Source of the DNA: Capitulum mitella
Lineage: Eukaryota; Arthropoda; Thecostraca; Pollicipedomorpha; Pollicipedidae
Assembly (NCBI GenBank): GCA_030062745.1
Contig: CP099854.1
Span: 13,836,153 to 13,900,152 of the forward strand
DNA length: 64,000 bases
Direction: 5' to 3'
The notes under the pieces were generated by a model, which did no database searches, was not told where the DNA came from, and was given only the letters and a program-made list of their open reading frames with translations. Positions within the stretch are counted from its first letter, which is position 1; each line of letters begins with the position of its first letter. Shown piece by piece: positions 49,463 to 60,625 of the stretch. The translations under genes and the position numbers were made by a program.

Positions 49463-51077
49463 AAACTTCCAGGCTTCTAGCGCCCGAACGTACCAACCGA
49501 TTGCGACACAAGTGGCACCATCGGGTGCGCCGACTTAGCAGACAAATTGTGGTGCAGATTTCGAAGCGATTCGTGGCGTATGGCACGTGCCACGTGGCGC
49601 GAGCCGGACCTCTGCAGTATTCAGTCAATCATAGGTACAGGTCAAACGGCGGGTGCTGTTTACTCAAGACATGGTGACAACATGGGCCTCACATGCTGGT
49701 GGGTGCTTTTGTGGTCGGCTCCCGCGTGTGATCCACGTAGCGATCCACCGGCATGTGCTTCGATTTGGAATCAGGAGCCTCCGGGTGTCGTCAGAAGTGG
49801 CCCAGTCGGCCGAAATTTGGCGGGTAAATAGACAAGCACTAGGGCTATCGAACGATACTCCACATGATGGACATGGTCCAATGGGCTACGTGCAGCAAAC
49901 GTGCGTTGCTTTTCAACCTCTGTTTTTCTTATCCGCCAGTTGCCGGAACGCAAGCGGTGTGGTTTGGCGAAGATGGCTTGGAAAGGCGGACGGGCAGCTG
50001 GGCGATCAATTTCGATGGACTCAGGCCGAAACGGGGGCGTAGTTTGCACGTGAAGCGCGCGGTGCCTAAGAATATCACCCCTTCTTGATTGCCGCAGAAA
50101 TACTACCGCAGGGATGGTGGAAATTGGTGGGCAGAAGCACATGATACGTGACAATCGATATATGTGGCTTTTTTACACGTCAGTAGCTTCAGCTTGGTGC
50201 GTGCGGGGCGCATGTGCTGAGGTGTACCCCTTTGCCACCCAGTCCTTCGGTTTGGGAATCGTTGATGCTGGAGGCGCCAATTTTTTTTGGTGAGCTGTAA
50301 AGTCAATAGCGCCATCCAGCACAAATAAAATTTAGGGCATCAGTGGCCAGATTCCATCCATGTGAGCGTGGAGCTTGTTGCACTTGGGATCCTCCATTTG
50401 CGGGAAGTCTGTGGTACCTACTTTATTATCCCGATCTAGATGAAGGTAGTAAGTTTGGTGCACATGTCTGCGTGCGATGCAAAACTTCGATGTCGACCGC
50501 CAAACGAACCGTGTAACCCGTTCGTTTTCCTCTAGTTTAGAAACTCCCGGACTAGTTTTAACGGATAGCACTTTGTATGAATCAGACTGCATGCGATCTT
50601 CCATGGCTTCACTTGCTATCGGATGGAATTTTCTTTTGTTTACAACATTACTAAGTTCCTTTGTCACGTTCTTATGAATATGTTTCCTTCTTCTATACCT
50701 TGCTGACAAAACTTAGCGCGAGATAAACGCTATGTTAAAAGACAGCATCTTGTGTCGTGTCTAATATCCGATTCCTTATAATTACAGGACCCTGGGAAAC
50801 GTTCTGATGACTGGCATATCGGTGAGTCACATTATTCTTGATTACAGCGCGAGCCGATAAATTGTTTTTAGCTATGAAAGGTATTTCTGGGGTAATGATC
50901 TGATGGTCTGTCCGCGCTCTCCTCTTAACAAAGTGACGACTTGTATTTTATTCCCTTAAGAGTAACATTTCTGCGGACGAGCCTCTGGATTTTGAAGTCA
51001 AATAATTTCAGTCAATGAAAATGAACAAAAAATGAAATTAATCCGATGCACATTTGAATCTGATATAAAAAAATGTT
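49463..51077. other. Region without recognisable gene
   Basis: Short and medium frames on both strands (up to 129 codons) without recognisable domains. Confidence 0.4.
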
Positions 51078-51335
51078 GCCGTGTCGTGAGTCAGCTATTG
51101 TGTGCGCCATCAGTCACCTGTTGTGCATGCCGTCAGCTAGCTGTTATCTACGCGTCTACGCCGTGAGTCGGCTGTTGTGAGTGCCGCTGCCGTTGTGAGT
51201 CAACCGCTGTCTCGCCGCGAGAAAGGTGTTATTTGTGCTGTGAGTCAGCTTTTGTGTGTTGTGAGTCAGCTGTTATTTGGGCCGCGAGCCAACTGTGTTT
51301 GCCGTGAATCCGCTGACCGTGAGTTTGCTGTTTTG
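51078..51335. repeat. Degenerate minisatellite with TGAGTCA sites
   Basis: Imperfect units of roughly 20-30 bases based on 'gccgtgagtcagctgttgtg' are repeated across about 250 bases. Exact TGAGTCA (the AP-1/TRE consensus) occurs at 51087, 51196, 51241 and 51262, with near matches such as TGAGTCG near 51166. It lies about 400-650 bases before the Wnt exon at 51740, so it would be intronic or upstream. Confidence 0.8.
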
Positions 51336-51739
51336 CCTGAAGTACACTTGTTTGATCTTTTGTCACATAAAAGCCCTACCGAGTACCGACCTCCAACTTT
51401 TTGAGCCTTTTCCCTTTGACCTCTGGAAACCTGTCTACTTCTGACATCTGCCCCTGCAGTCTCTGCCCTCATGTCTGCATTCCCGAATTATTGACCTTTG
51501 ATACATGTAGGTACTGATTTAGAGGTCAAAGGTCAGGCAGATAATCCTTTCCGACCTATACGCCCATCGCTAAAAACAATCTCAGCCCTGACCGTCTGAC
51601 CCCGGCTCTCCAACAAAGACCCTCCTGACCCTCTGCCTCCAGTCCTCCGATAAAAAACTTACGGGCCCCCTTCTGTTATCTGTAACTCCTGTGCACCTGA
51701 CCTCGGAGCCGAGATATTGAGCCTAGGTCGTGTCCGCAG

Positions 51740-51855
51740 GCGGGGGTCGAGTTCACGGACAACATGGCGGTCGGACAGCGACTGGCGCACAAGCACTGCC
51801 GCGAACAGTTCTTCTGGCACCGCTGGAACTGTCCCACAGAGCACTTCCTCAGGCG
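51740..51855 (+). CDS. Wnt family ligand, internal exon with the CxxQF..RWNC motif (Wnt8-like)
   Basis: Wnt proteins are secreted lipid-modified signals that act through Frizzled receptors. After the acceptor TGTCCGCAG the exon opens in phase 0 with AGVEFTDNMAVGQRLAHKHC, then CREQFFWHRWNCP, the hallmark C-x2-QF-x3-RWNC Wnt block, and FLRR. The donor CG|GTGAGC ends the exon after two bases of a codon. WNCP followed by FLRR and then (next exon) ATREAA resembles Wnt8 more than other subfamilies. The phase-0 boundary just before this block also fits Wnt8 genes as I recall them. The preceding exon (signal peptide and N-terminus) was not located. The frame is open and conserved, so it is probably a working gene. 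Confidence 0.85.
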
Positions 51856-52377
51856 GTGAGCACTGGCACCGGACAGCTGACTGGCACTTGACACCGGACA
51901 GCTGGACATGCTCCGACCACAGTCGTTTGATGTAATGTTCGTGAAAATAGGCGCAATGGCGTGGATATTTTCTGTCTTCGTAGCTGCGGCCCCCGGAACC
52001 GCCGCTAGTTCTAACGGGCATCAGCTGCAGGGGAGGAACAGAGCGTGAGAAAGGCGGACCTTGAGAAGACGAGCGATAGAATCGCTTAATTTCCGTCCTT
52101 ACCTAGCAGTGGTAAACAGTTCGTAGTTATAAGTTTTACAGCGGCAGTCTCCTAGGATACATAAACCTTTCCATAGAAAATTACATCTTGCGGGAAATAA
52201 ATTTAGGGAAAGGTAGTGTTTTCTGCCCTTTGATGTTTGCGTCAAAATTCCCAGTTTTTGGACAACGTGTATGTCTCTTGGCAAATGATCACTTGACTTA
52301 AAGCGCCCACGCCTGGCAAACATGTGTCAAAACCAGGCAGAAAGTATTGGTACGTCATAAAGCACTCAATGCACTAA

Positions 52378-53573
52378 CACGCGCACGACCGTCGGTCGGC
52401 CACGATCACGTTCGACTGGGGGAGGGGGCAGTTGGCCCCTAACTCACGAACGGTTGGTCGCACGATAAAAAATAAGCACATCGTTGGAAAGGTTGTGACG
52501 AGTAGAGCTCGAAACTGGTCTCATTTTTTATTTTAGATAATATGTAAGCAATTAGCGTCCCATACAGGCTTGCTCATAGCCGACTGCATGAGACCGAGAA
52601 ACAGCCTGAATCTCAAGGGCTGTGACTAAAGACGCATAGGTAAAGGCACCAGCGCACAAGTAAAGGTCCGCAAAATGCCGATACACATCTAATTTCTCGG
52701 ATTTGCTCAATATATACGCCGAAACGTTGAGTTAAAGACACGGCAATTTTCGTGCCGGCTGTCGACGTGCGCCGCAACCGCATGCAGTAAGAAATTAACG
52801 GGAACCAATTTTGGCGTGCCTTTATTTTCGCGAGAAAAGCCTATCCATGTAAATTTTACTGATGTTAGTGGTTCTTGTGATGGTTTTTCATGCTTAAATT
52901 TTGGACAAATTAATTAGTTACCAACATACACAGTTGGCGGAGCTTTATTCGCGAGAGCCGGTTTATTCCCAAACTACGCAGTTTTCTAAACTTTTTGAGG
53001 TTCCTGGTATTACTTACATCTGTGTAAGCCAACTCTGCCATTTTCTACCCACTCTGAACAATTCATCGCTGATTTTGACGGTGGTACATTTTGGCTCACA
53101 ACAGTTATTCGTAAGCTGACCTCAGATCTGGAAGTCATTGATACTTTGCCCAATGAAAGTAACTAGATGTCTGCTTGGCTCCACACTAAAAATGTTATGA
53201 AATATTCTGTCAATTTTCGAAAAAACGACATCTTAAAAATGGGCTTGACCTTAGGTCAATGACCCGGAAAATTCGGAAAAATCTTAGATAACAGATTTGT
53301 TGCATCTATCACGATCACCAATCCCTGGAAGTATTATTGTGATATCTTGTTTTCTGAAAAAGTTACAGGGCGCTAAACTTTTTTGGACATAGGTCCGTTT
53401 GACCTGACCTAGGCCAACCACCTGACCTGACCTGAGGTGAAACCTTTTACACACTGTGTAAAAATGATGAAGCAAAAGGTACACAAGGTTTCGTGACTCT
53501 GTGTTTGTTTGTTCTCTCGCAATCCCAGAAAAACCGCAGGGGGACGGTCAACTGCCCCCCCAGTCGGGGCGGG
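52378..53573 (-). mobile_element. TTAA element family 2, full length, in the Wnt intron
   Basis: CTAA (52374-52377, decayed) on the left and TTAA (53574-53577) on the right. 1,196 bases. Long end left: CACGCGCACGACC, then CGACTGG again 27 bases deeper and GGGGGCAGTTGG. Short end right: on minus CCCGCCCCGACTGGGGGGGC. The body aligns throughout with the element at 45252. No transposase frame. Confidence 0.88.
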
Positions 53574-54406
53574 TTAAATATGCATGCTCCTAGGCGTGGT
53601 ATCATAGGGATCACAGAGCTTACGTCATTTCATTCGCCGTGCCTATCCAAAAAGAAGATATCTGTGCGCCCGTGGCCTCCGTTTGACCAATGTTGTTTCT
53701 GCAACGTCGTTCTGTTTTTGTCTACCTTCCTTCCCTTGGTTGCCCTATTGTCGAGTCACAATATAAGACGTGGCATTATGAAATGGGCGACGGAGCGTGA
53801 TGGTGTTTGTCGCTGATTTGACGAGACGGGCACAGTTTGGTTCAGACATGTCACACTCTAAGATTATTGCGTACGCGCGGATGGCGTCGAGGAAACATAT
53901 TGACGATGTAAATGAAAACAGTTATCTTATCCGCCTTAGCTCACTGTTCCTGGAGAGACGATTCCTATGTGTGAAGATGATGTCTGATAATGAGTCAGTG
54001 AGATATTGAAAATCATGATTAGTCAGATAATGCCAGATAATCAGTCAGGTTTCTTGTCAAGTAATCAGACGGGAGAAACGTGCTTTTGTAGCTAGAGACA
54101 ATTGCTTATCGCTTTTCGCTAACGGCATCCTTTCCTCCTATCGGACAGCTTTGGTTTTTACACAGGCACAAACATAATTGCTTTGAAACTGTGGCTCTGC
54201 TTGTCATTTCCTTACATCTGGAATATTGATGCTGGAATAAGTGGAAAAAGTTCGGAATATTTCCAAGAAAAACTCGTTTTTAAGATTTTTCTGGCCACAG
54301 GAAAATTACCTAATTTTCTGGCACGCTGTTGGTGGGATTTTTTACGCGCTGTTGTTCCTTTTTTAAGAAGCAGCCGTCAGTTACAACGAAAAAGTCTTAA
54401 CGTTAA

Positions 54407-55524
54407 CCCGCGCCCGGCCGCGCCTCACAATGTCCTTCGCCCGGGCGGGAGGGACACAGATATCTCCCCAGCATCTCAGGTTCTGGGCGTCGTGCAGACA
54501 AAAGTGAAACACCAGCAAAGAGAACTCATCAAGGCAAGTCGAATGGGCACAAGTTGGGTCATTATTAGGTCATTATTGAAGTCATCAGAGGTCATGATAA
54601 GTGAGACTGAACCCGAGTGGAAGTGAGACAAAAAAGGAGATTGATGCTGTGCTTTTCATTTTGGTCGAATCCTAAGATGGTTATTAACATGCCGAACACA
54701 TTCATAGAGTGAATGACCAAGTTAATGAATGGGGTCAGGTCAAGCCACGACATAATTCATCCATATTTGTTGTTACTATGATGTGTCGCTCTTTGACTTA
54801 CCCGTTGGTTTTGGTAACAAGCTGGATTGCGGGTGATACCCATAGCATAGTAAAACACTTGACAAGCATTTGCCACTCCTCTGAAGGTCAACCTGAGTCC
54901 AGTGAGTGCAGAGGCCACTGACCTTTGGTGGTCCCTGGCGACCTTAGGCTTATTTTTGCGCAGAATTGATTTCATCGTCCATTTCTACCCTAGAAAACAA
55001 TGCATTACTGTTTCTCGGCAGGCAGTTTTGGTTCCATGGAAATCGTATGTTGCGGACAACAGACACCTAAAGCGTGTCATGACCTGAACCAAGGTCACTC
55101 GTATTCTGGTAATATGATGGTGCTATGTTATTGGCCATGTTTTTGACAATATCCGAGCATTAACAATGCGCGGAAATTGGCTGAAATTTAGGCGAAATAT
55201 CAAAAACTGCCCGAAAGTGACCCAATCTAGAAACCTTCAGTTTCTCAGAAATCCGAAATGTACGTGTTGTTACGCTGACTACATTTTGTTGCTCATAAAA
55301 GTTTCAAACAAATCTATCCAGCCCCGAAAAAGGTATTAGTTACAATTTCTCTGGAGGTTGACCTCTTTGACCTGACCCCCTTGGAACCTAAAATTTTCAC
55401 ACAAGGTGCAAAATAGATAAGGCAAAGGTACTATAAATTTTGCGGCGCTGTGCACCGCCGTTTTTTCGCTACCCTCGGAAAACATTGGGGGGGTTTCCGC
55501 CCCCCCCCCCGGGCGGGGCGAAGG
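54407..55524 (-). mobile_element. TTAA element family 3, in the Wnt intron
   Basis: TTAA (54403-54406) on the left, TAAA (55525-55528) on the right, 1,118 bases. Left (long) end: CCCGCGCCCGG, with CCTTCGCCCGGGCGGG 27 bases in. Right (short) end on minus: CCTTCGCCCCGCCCGGGGG at the very tip. A G-run/C-run palindrome around TTTCCGC lies inside the right tip. The right part resembles family 2 ('tttgcggcgctgtg' against 'tttcgtggcgctgc'), so it is a diverged relative. No transposase frame. Confidence 0.75.
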
Positions 55525-56117
55525 TAAATGTCATCGTCATCATCATTACGAGGTCACTGCATTATTTCATGGCCAAGATCAATAAAATCATCAAGACGAG
55601 ACGCTGTTGTTGACAACGCACCAGAAGATGAAGCGCACACCATAAGACACGAAACCATGGCGGTATGACCTTACATTTGTGCTCCGCGAAACCGACTCGA
55701 ACTTTACATCTTGTGTTGCTATTTTTTCCGTACTTCGTTTGTGCACGTAATTTCCTGTTCCATTCAAATTTCATCACCCTTTGTCCCTCAGTCTGAGCCC
55801 TTGCACTGAGCGCAGCGCCGGAACGACCGTAGTGATCTGCACCGTGCTCTTTGTCGTATCGTTATTCTTATCCTTCCAGACATGTATGATAACTGATGGT
55901 GCAAAAAAGGGGCAATGTACGGGGCAGAAGGTGGTGCAGACGCGCAGTCGTCGCGAGGTGGTTTCCTGCGTGGTTTTCCTATATGGCCTTTGACGACACG
56001 GGATCGTCTATGTTCAAAGATCCTCAGGGCTCAGGAGGTTCATCCTCAGAGCCTCGCTGTCACACGCGACTGTGCAGTGACGCTTTCAATGGCGTGAATC
56101 GTGTGTCTTTCGTCCAG

Positions 56118-56260
56118 GAACCACCAGCCGGGACTGGCGACCAGGGAGGCCGCAGTGGTGGACGCCCTGACGGCCGGCGCCATCGCCTACTCGCTGACCC
56201 GCAACTGTTCCAGCGGCCGCATACCGGGCTGCGCCTGCCAGGCCAAGCCCTCCAGATCAG
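56118..56260 (+). CDS. Wnt family ligand, following exon (TREAAVVDA...LTRNCSSG)
   Basis: After the acceptor CGTCCAG one base completes the Arg codon from the exon at 51740. The exon then reads NHQPGLATREAAVVDA and AIAYSLTRNCSSGRIPGCAC, the expected next Wnt block (ATRE.A.V.A, LTRNCS.G, C.C), and ends at TCAG|GTGAGC, leaving one base of a codon. The usual Gly between the last two cysteines (CGC in most Wnts) is Ala here, and no acidic CDD-type stretch follows, so the protein is divergent. LTRNCS again recalls Wnt8. Downstream exons carrying the WGGCS and CKCHG blocks were not found before 64000. Confidence 0.87.
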
Positions 56261-56363
56261 GTGAGCCCACCGTCAGCTGGTGTACGGCCCGCGTGATGTT
56301 AGCGGTGTAGAGGCGCACCTAGTGGCCTAGAGGCGCACCAGTATCTGGGTGCGCATGCCTTAC

Positions 56364-56575
56364 GAGAAAGTGAGCTCTCCTATCCTCACCCTTTAGAGGC
56401 GAGCTGTCACATCCTGACACTTCAGACGAGATGGGTTCTCCTGTCCTCACCCTCCACATTAGGTGAGCTCTTCTGTCTGCCCCATTCATAGCAAGTGAAC
56501 TCTCCTGTCCTCGTTCTTCAGAGGTCGTGCACCTGTCGTGTTCTCACTCTGCAGAAGAGGTTAGCGCACCGTCAA
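56364..56575 (+). repeat. Degenerate tandem repeat with donor-like GTGAG words
   Basis: About six imperfect units of roughly 30-35 bases, based on 'gtgagctctcctgtcctcac', start about 100 bases after the Wnt donor at 56261. Several units begin with GTGAGCTC or GTGAACTC, some preceded by AG, so they look like weak copies of a splice donor. Confidence 0.7.
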
Positions 56576-56946
56576 ATGATACAGTCGCACACCTACTGAT
56601 ACGTATGTATCCGCACGCCGAAGGCCTGCGGAGAAGGTAAGACCAGTATCCAGTGGTACAAAGACTGCATTCGCGCCTTGGCCGCGCGGTTCTCTGGGAC
56701 AGGTGAGGTCAAAGCAGGGTGTTCCAGAGGCCCGGCGCAGGGCTGGCCCCAGGCCGGATCTGTGAGGGAAGCGAGGCCGGGATACGCTGGACTGGACGAG
56801 TCTGGCTGGACTCGACCTGCCGCCTTGGCGCCGTCAGAATGGGGCGAATGCTCTGAGACGGCGTAAACAAGCTCTTTTGCAGTCAGTAGGGGGTGGCTGC
56901 TCAGAGACGGAGCGAACGAGCTCCTTTCCAATGCATTTTCGTCTCC
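56576..56946. other. Downstream Wnt intron, no exon recognised
   Basis: Contains a pair of related segments (near 56850 and 56895) sharing GCTC.GAGACGG and 'gaacgagctc'. A GGGCSET-reading frame at 56886 was considered as a Wnt exon and rejected on phase. Confidence 0.4.
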
Positions 56947-56950
56947 CTAG

Positions 56951-58650
56951 CCCTTCTCCCATTTGGAGAGAGGCCTTAGAAGCTCCCCTCCGTTTTTTTT
57001 GCTCGCCATTTCTAGGGGTTTTGGAACGGGTTCACAAAAATGGTCACTTTTCCTATCTGTTCTGTTTACGCGTTAAGTCAAATTTCCAAAATTTAATTTT
57101 TCCCAGGGGCAGAACCAGGTCACGTTTTTGGGGGGCACTTCAGGTCATTTTTAGCACTCGTGAAGGTAGAAGCAAAATAGCTGTCATTAACTGAGTCCTT
57201 AACCCTATTCCCGGAGGGCTAGACGGTATGGCCGATTCCCGGCAGGGTGGGCGGATTCGGCCGCCCCCCCCCCCCCCTGAGATCTCGAGAACTACTTGTC
57301 CGATTTTATCACAACAAACGGCAATCGATTTGCCGTGACGTGAACTACATTTTTATCAAAAGAAATTTCCAAAATTTTGAAATTTGTGGATACAGGGGGG
57401 CAAAAATGTGTAAATGGGGGGGTACTTTTGAACTTCTTATAACTCCGTTGTTTATGGACCGATTTCGATGAAACTGGCATGAATCGAGAGATTATCAATA
57501 GGGCTTTTACCTTGGGTCCCCAAATCTGAAATTTTAAGAAAATTCATGGGCGTTCACAGGGTTTCAAAAATGGGAGGATTAGTTTTCTAAGAACTGGATG
57601 AACAAAAGAGGCAAACACCCTTTTTTGGCTTCTGCTAGTCATGTTATACTAAAGAAGTATAAATAGCATTACAATGTTTGCATAATGTTAGCATAGGCGG
57701 TGCCAGGGACATGAAAAAGGGGGAACTGTCACGGCCACACGTTTCTCAGATCAACTTGTGACCTTTTACCCTAAATGACCTACAGTGACCTTGGGGTCAC
57801 TTGGAATGATCTCCTATGCATTTAATATTATCTTTAAACGTTTTCGATCGTTTGAATTCACTCTGTTTCAAAAATTTCATTTTATGGCTATTGCGATATA
57901 GGGTACACGCACTGACATTTTAAGTCATAGCTCCGTGACCCGACCTGATATCAAACTGAAACTTGGTACAGAAGTAGAAGCCAGCCTTCTACGTCATATA
58001 TATTCTGGGTTTGGCATTTGAAAAAACGGCGCCGAAATTATTGCGAAAAAATATATTTTAACTTTTGACCCTGGCCTGACCTTGTAAAATGACCTCAGGT
58101 GACCAAAATTACATCTGCACATGGCCCAACTATTTAGCTATACATCCATATAAAGTTTTAAGTTCTATCTTTAAAACTCTGTTTTTTGCAGACATTTTCC
58201 TTTTACCCTTAACATGGCCAAAAATGGCATGAGGTGCCTCCCAAAATCGTTGCCTGACTCCGCCCTTCAGCAAAGTAGAATTTTGAAATTTTGTCACGGC
58301 ACGTAGAACGAATAGCTAGGAAAAGCCACCAAGTTTCGTGAGGCTGCGTTAAAAAGCCTGGAATTGGCAAGCAAAAAACCCGAGGGGGGCGGATTCCGCC
58401 CCCCTGCCGGGAATAGGGTTAAGGTAGAAAGTGAAACTTTGTATGAGTATACAGGGAAATTACTGGAAAAACATACAAAAATATTGTTGTTGACCTGAGG
58501 TCATTTTAGAATGCGAGATCAAGGTCAAATGTGAAAATTTGGGTTTGCGCATTTTTTTATGCTAGTTCTTGTAATAAAATATACGGGATACATGCAGTTC
58601 AGCACAGCGTGTTTTAATTGGGTTTCAGGTTTCAATTTGCTCCGTGACCT
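56951..58650 (+). mobile_element. Old family-1-like TTAA element, interrupted and 3'-truncated
   Basis: Starts CCCTTCTCCCAT (decayed CCCTATTCCCG) and follows the diverged version seen at 10329 ('gctcgccattt', 'cagaaccaggtcacgtttttgg'). It is split at 57199 by a younger family-1 element inserted in its own 'ctTTAAggtagaa' (the 'ttttTAAGATAGAA' of the other copies). It resumes at 58423 and fades near 58650 in 'tgctccgtgacctgac'. The right end is missing. Confidence 0.75.
57203..58418 (-). mobile_element. TTAA element family 1, full length, nested in an older relative
   Basis: Perfect TTAA copies (57199-57202, 58419-58422) and perfect CCCTATTCCCGG tips. 1,216 bases. Long end left with the inner ATTCCCGGCAGG repeat. 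A long C-run near 57260 lengthens it slightly. Its DR1 is mutated (TGACCTTTTACCCT at about 57769). Confidence 0.92.
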
Positions 58651-58828
58651 GACTCCACCAGAGGGGCCCCGGCAGCTACTAAACTTGAGACGTTCAGACA
58701 GCTCCTGAAACGACCGAAGGACCTAGAGGATTACCAGAAGCACCTCTGTCACGGCAGAGAGAGACTCATAGAGGGCCTTTGTCTTTGCCTGTGGAGCTGA
58801 CGACAGGAGGAAACCCGAGATGGCTTAA

Positions 58829-59983
58829 CCCTATTCCCGGCAAGGGGAGCTGAATTCGCCTCCCTCGGGTTTTTTGCTTGCCAATTCCAGGCTTTTTGAC
58901 GCAGCTTCACGAAACTTGGTGACTTTTCTTAGCTATTTTTTCTACGTGCCGTGACAAAATTTTAAAATTCTATTTTGCTCAGGGGCGGAGCCAAGCAACG
59001 TTTTTGGGAGGCACCTCAGGCCATTTTGGCCATGTTTAGGGTAAAAGGAAAATGTCTGCTAAAAACAGCGTTTTTAAGATAGAACTTAAATCTTTATATG
59101 AATGAAAAGCTAAAGGGTTAGGCAATGTGCAGATATAATTTTGTTTGTCTGAGGTCAAATTACAAGGTCAGGTCAAGGTCAAAAGTCAAAATTTGTTTTT
59201 TTGGAATAATTTTTGCGCTGTTTTTTTCAAATGCCAAACCCGGAACACATATGACATAAAAGGTGCCCTCTACTTGTGTATCAAGTTTCAGGTTAACATC
59301 AGGTCGGGTCACGGAGCTATGACCTAAAATGTCAGTGCACGTACCCTATATCGCAATAGGAATAAAAATGAAATGTCTGAAATAGAGTGAATTCAAATGA
59401 TTGGAAACGTTCGCGGATAATATTAAATGCACACGAGATCATTCCAGGTGATCCCAAGGTCACTGGAGGTCATTTAAGGTCAAAGGTCAGAAGTTGATCT
59501 GAAGAGCATGTGACCATGGCAGTTCCCCTTGTTTCATGTTCCTGGCACCGCCTATGCTAACATTACAGAAACATTGCAATACTATTTGTACTTGTTTAGC
59601 ATGACATGACTAGCGAAAGCCGAAAAAAGTGCTTTTACCTTTTTTTTACTCATTTTTTGAAAAACTAATCCTCCCATTTTTGGAACCCTATGAACGCCTA
59701 TGAATTTTCTCAAAATTCCAAATGTGTGCACAAATGGTGAAAGTCCCAGCCATAATCTCTCATGAACCCATGCCAATTTCATTGACATGGGTCCATAAAC
59801 AACGGAGTCATAATAAGTCTAAAGTACCCCCCAAAATTATATTTTTGACCCTCTGTATCCATTTCTTTCCGAATTCTGAAAAATTTCCTTCTTTTGAAAG
59901 TGCAGTTTACGTCATGGGAAATCGATTGCCGTTTCTTGCGATGAAATGGGATGTGTAGTTCTCGAGTTCTCAGGGGGAGGGGG
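58829..59983 (+). mobile_element. TTAA element family 1, right end missing
   Basis: TTAA at 58825-58828, then CCCTATTCCCGGCAAGGGG. The body follows the family closely, with more divergence after 59600, and stops at 'tctcagggggaggggg' (about 59983) without the long-end tip. DR1 kept at 59477-59489. Confidence 0.85.
59477..59489 (+). promoter_or_regulatory. DR1 nuclear-receptor-type site inside family-1 element
   Basis: AGGTCAAAGGTCA, identical to the other intact copies. Confidence 0.5.
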
Positions 59984-60621
59984 AAAGAACGGTACTGTGG
60001 TACCTACTATGACTATCCTGAAAACATCCACCGATTTAACATTATTCACGTAAAGTCGCAGACCAGTCCAAACACTTACTCGGAATCACATAATACCGAC
60101 GTTACGTTCATGACGTACACTGTGTGCCAGTTTTGGGTCCCCTGGATCCGCCGCTGCGGCCACAATGCTGCTTTGACATCTCAGTACAAACAAAGAATAT
60201 GAATAAATCATAACTTGGATTTAGCAATGCAGATTAGCTATTTTGTCGAAAATAATATCCTGAGTGCCCCGGTGGAGACCCATGGATCCGCCACTGCGTT
60301 CATAAAATGTCACAGATGTATCATAAGGTATGAAATGACCAGGTGCTGTGTACAGTTTGGTGACCTGATTCTCGTCATAAGGAACAGAGAACGCCGAGTG
60401 CTCTGTCCCGAAAGTGACGAAAAACGGCCGAACATGTCTGTCCAAAAAATTGTCATGGACTCGCCTCTGCTTAAGTTACACACTTCCACTTTTCAGTGTA
60501 TGCGGGAAGTATTGTTGGGAAAATTTGTTAAGCTTTATCAGTCGGCCTCAAACCGTTCCGAGGTAGCAGGCGAAAACTTCAGGGTGGGACTTATTTGCCC
60601 CAGCCCCAGTTCGGAATAAGG
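59984..60621. other. Region without recognisable gene
   Basis: A 134-codon plus frame (60215-60619) has mixed composition with several Cys but no recognisable domain. A GGATCCGCC.CTGCG word occurs twice (60143, 60284), hinting at a small old duplication. Confidence 0.4.
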
Positions 60622-60625
60622 GTAA

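Larger units (their letters stand above)
51856..56117 (+). other. Wnt intron carrying two TTAA elements
   Basis: The 4,262-base interval starts GTGAGC and ends CGTCCAG, canonical for a GT-AG intron. It joins a two-base leftover (CG) to a one-base start (G), giving an Arg codon and an unbroken Wnt frame. It contains a family-2 element (52378-53573) and a family-3 element (54407-55524). No other exon was recognised in it. Confidence 0.75.

Noticed and set aside
49417..49677. Frame starting with Ser-Val-Ser-Gln repeats
   Set aside because: Translation of the CAGT microsatellite.
51659..52021. 120-codon minus-strand frame over the Wnt exon
   Set aside because: Shadow of the plus-strand exon, which has matching splice sites and Wnt motifs.
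56877..57194. Frame reading VGGGCSET after a TTTTGCAG acceptor-like site, resembling the WGGCS block of Wnt
   Set aside because: The preceding exon ends after one base of a codon. Joining here would need phase 0, and in the right phase the frame stops quickly. A related copy of the segment lies just upstream, so it is repeat-derived.
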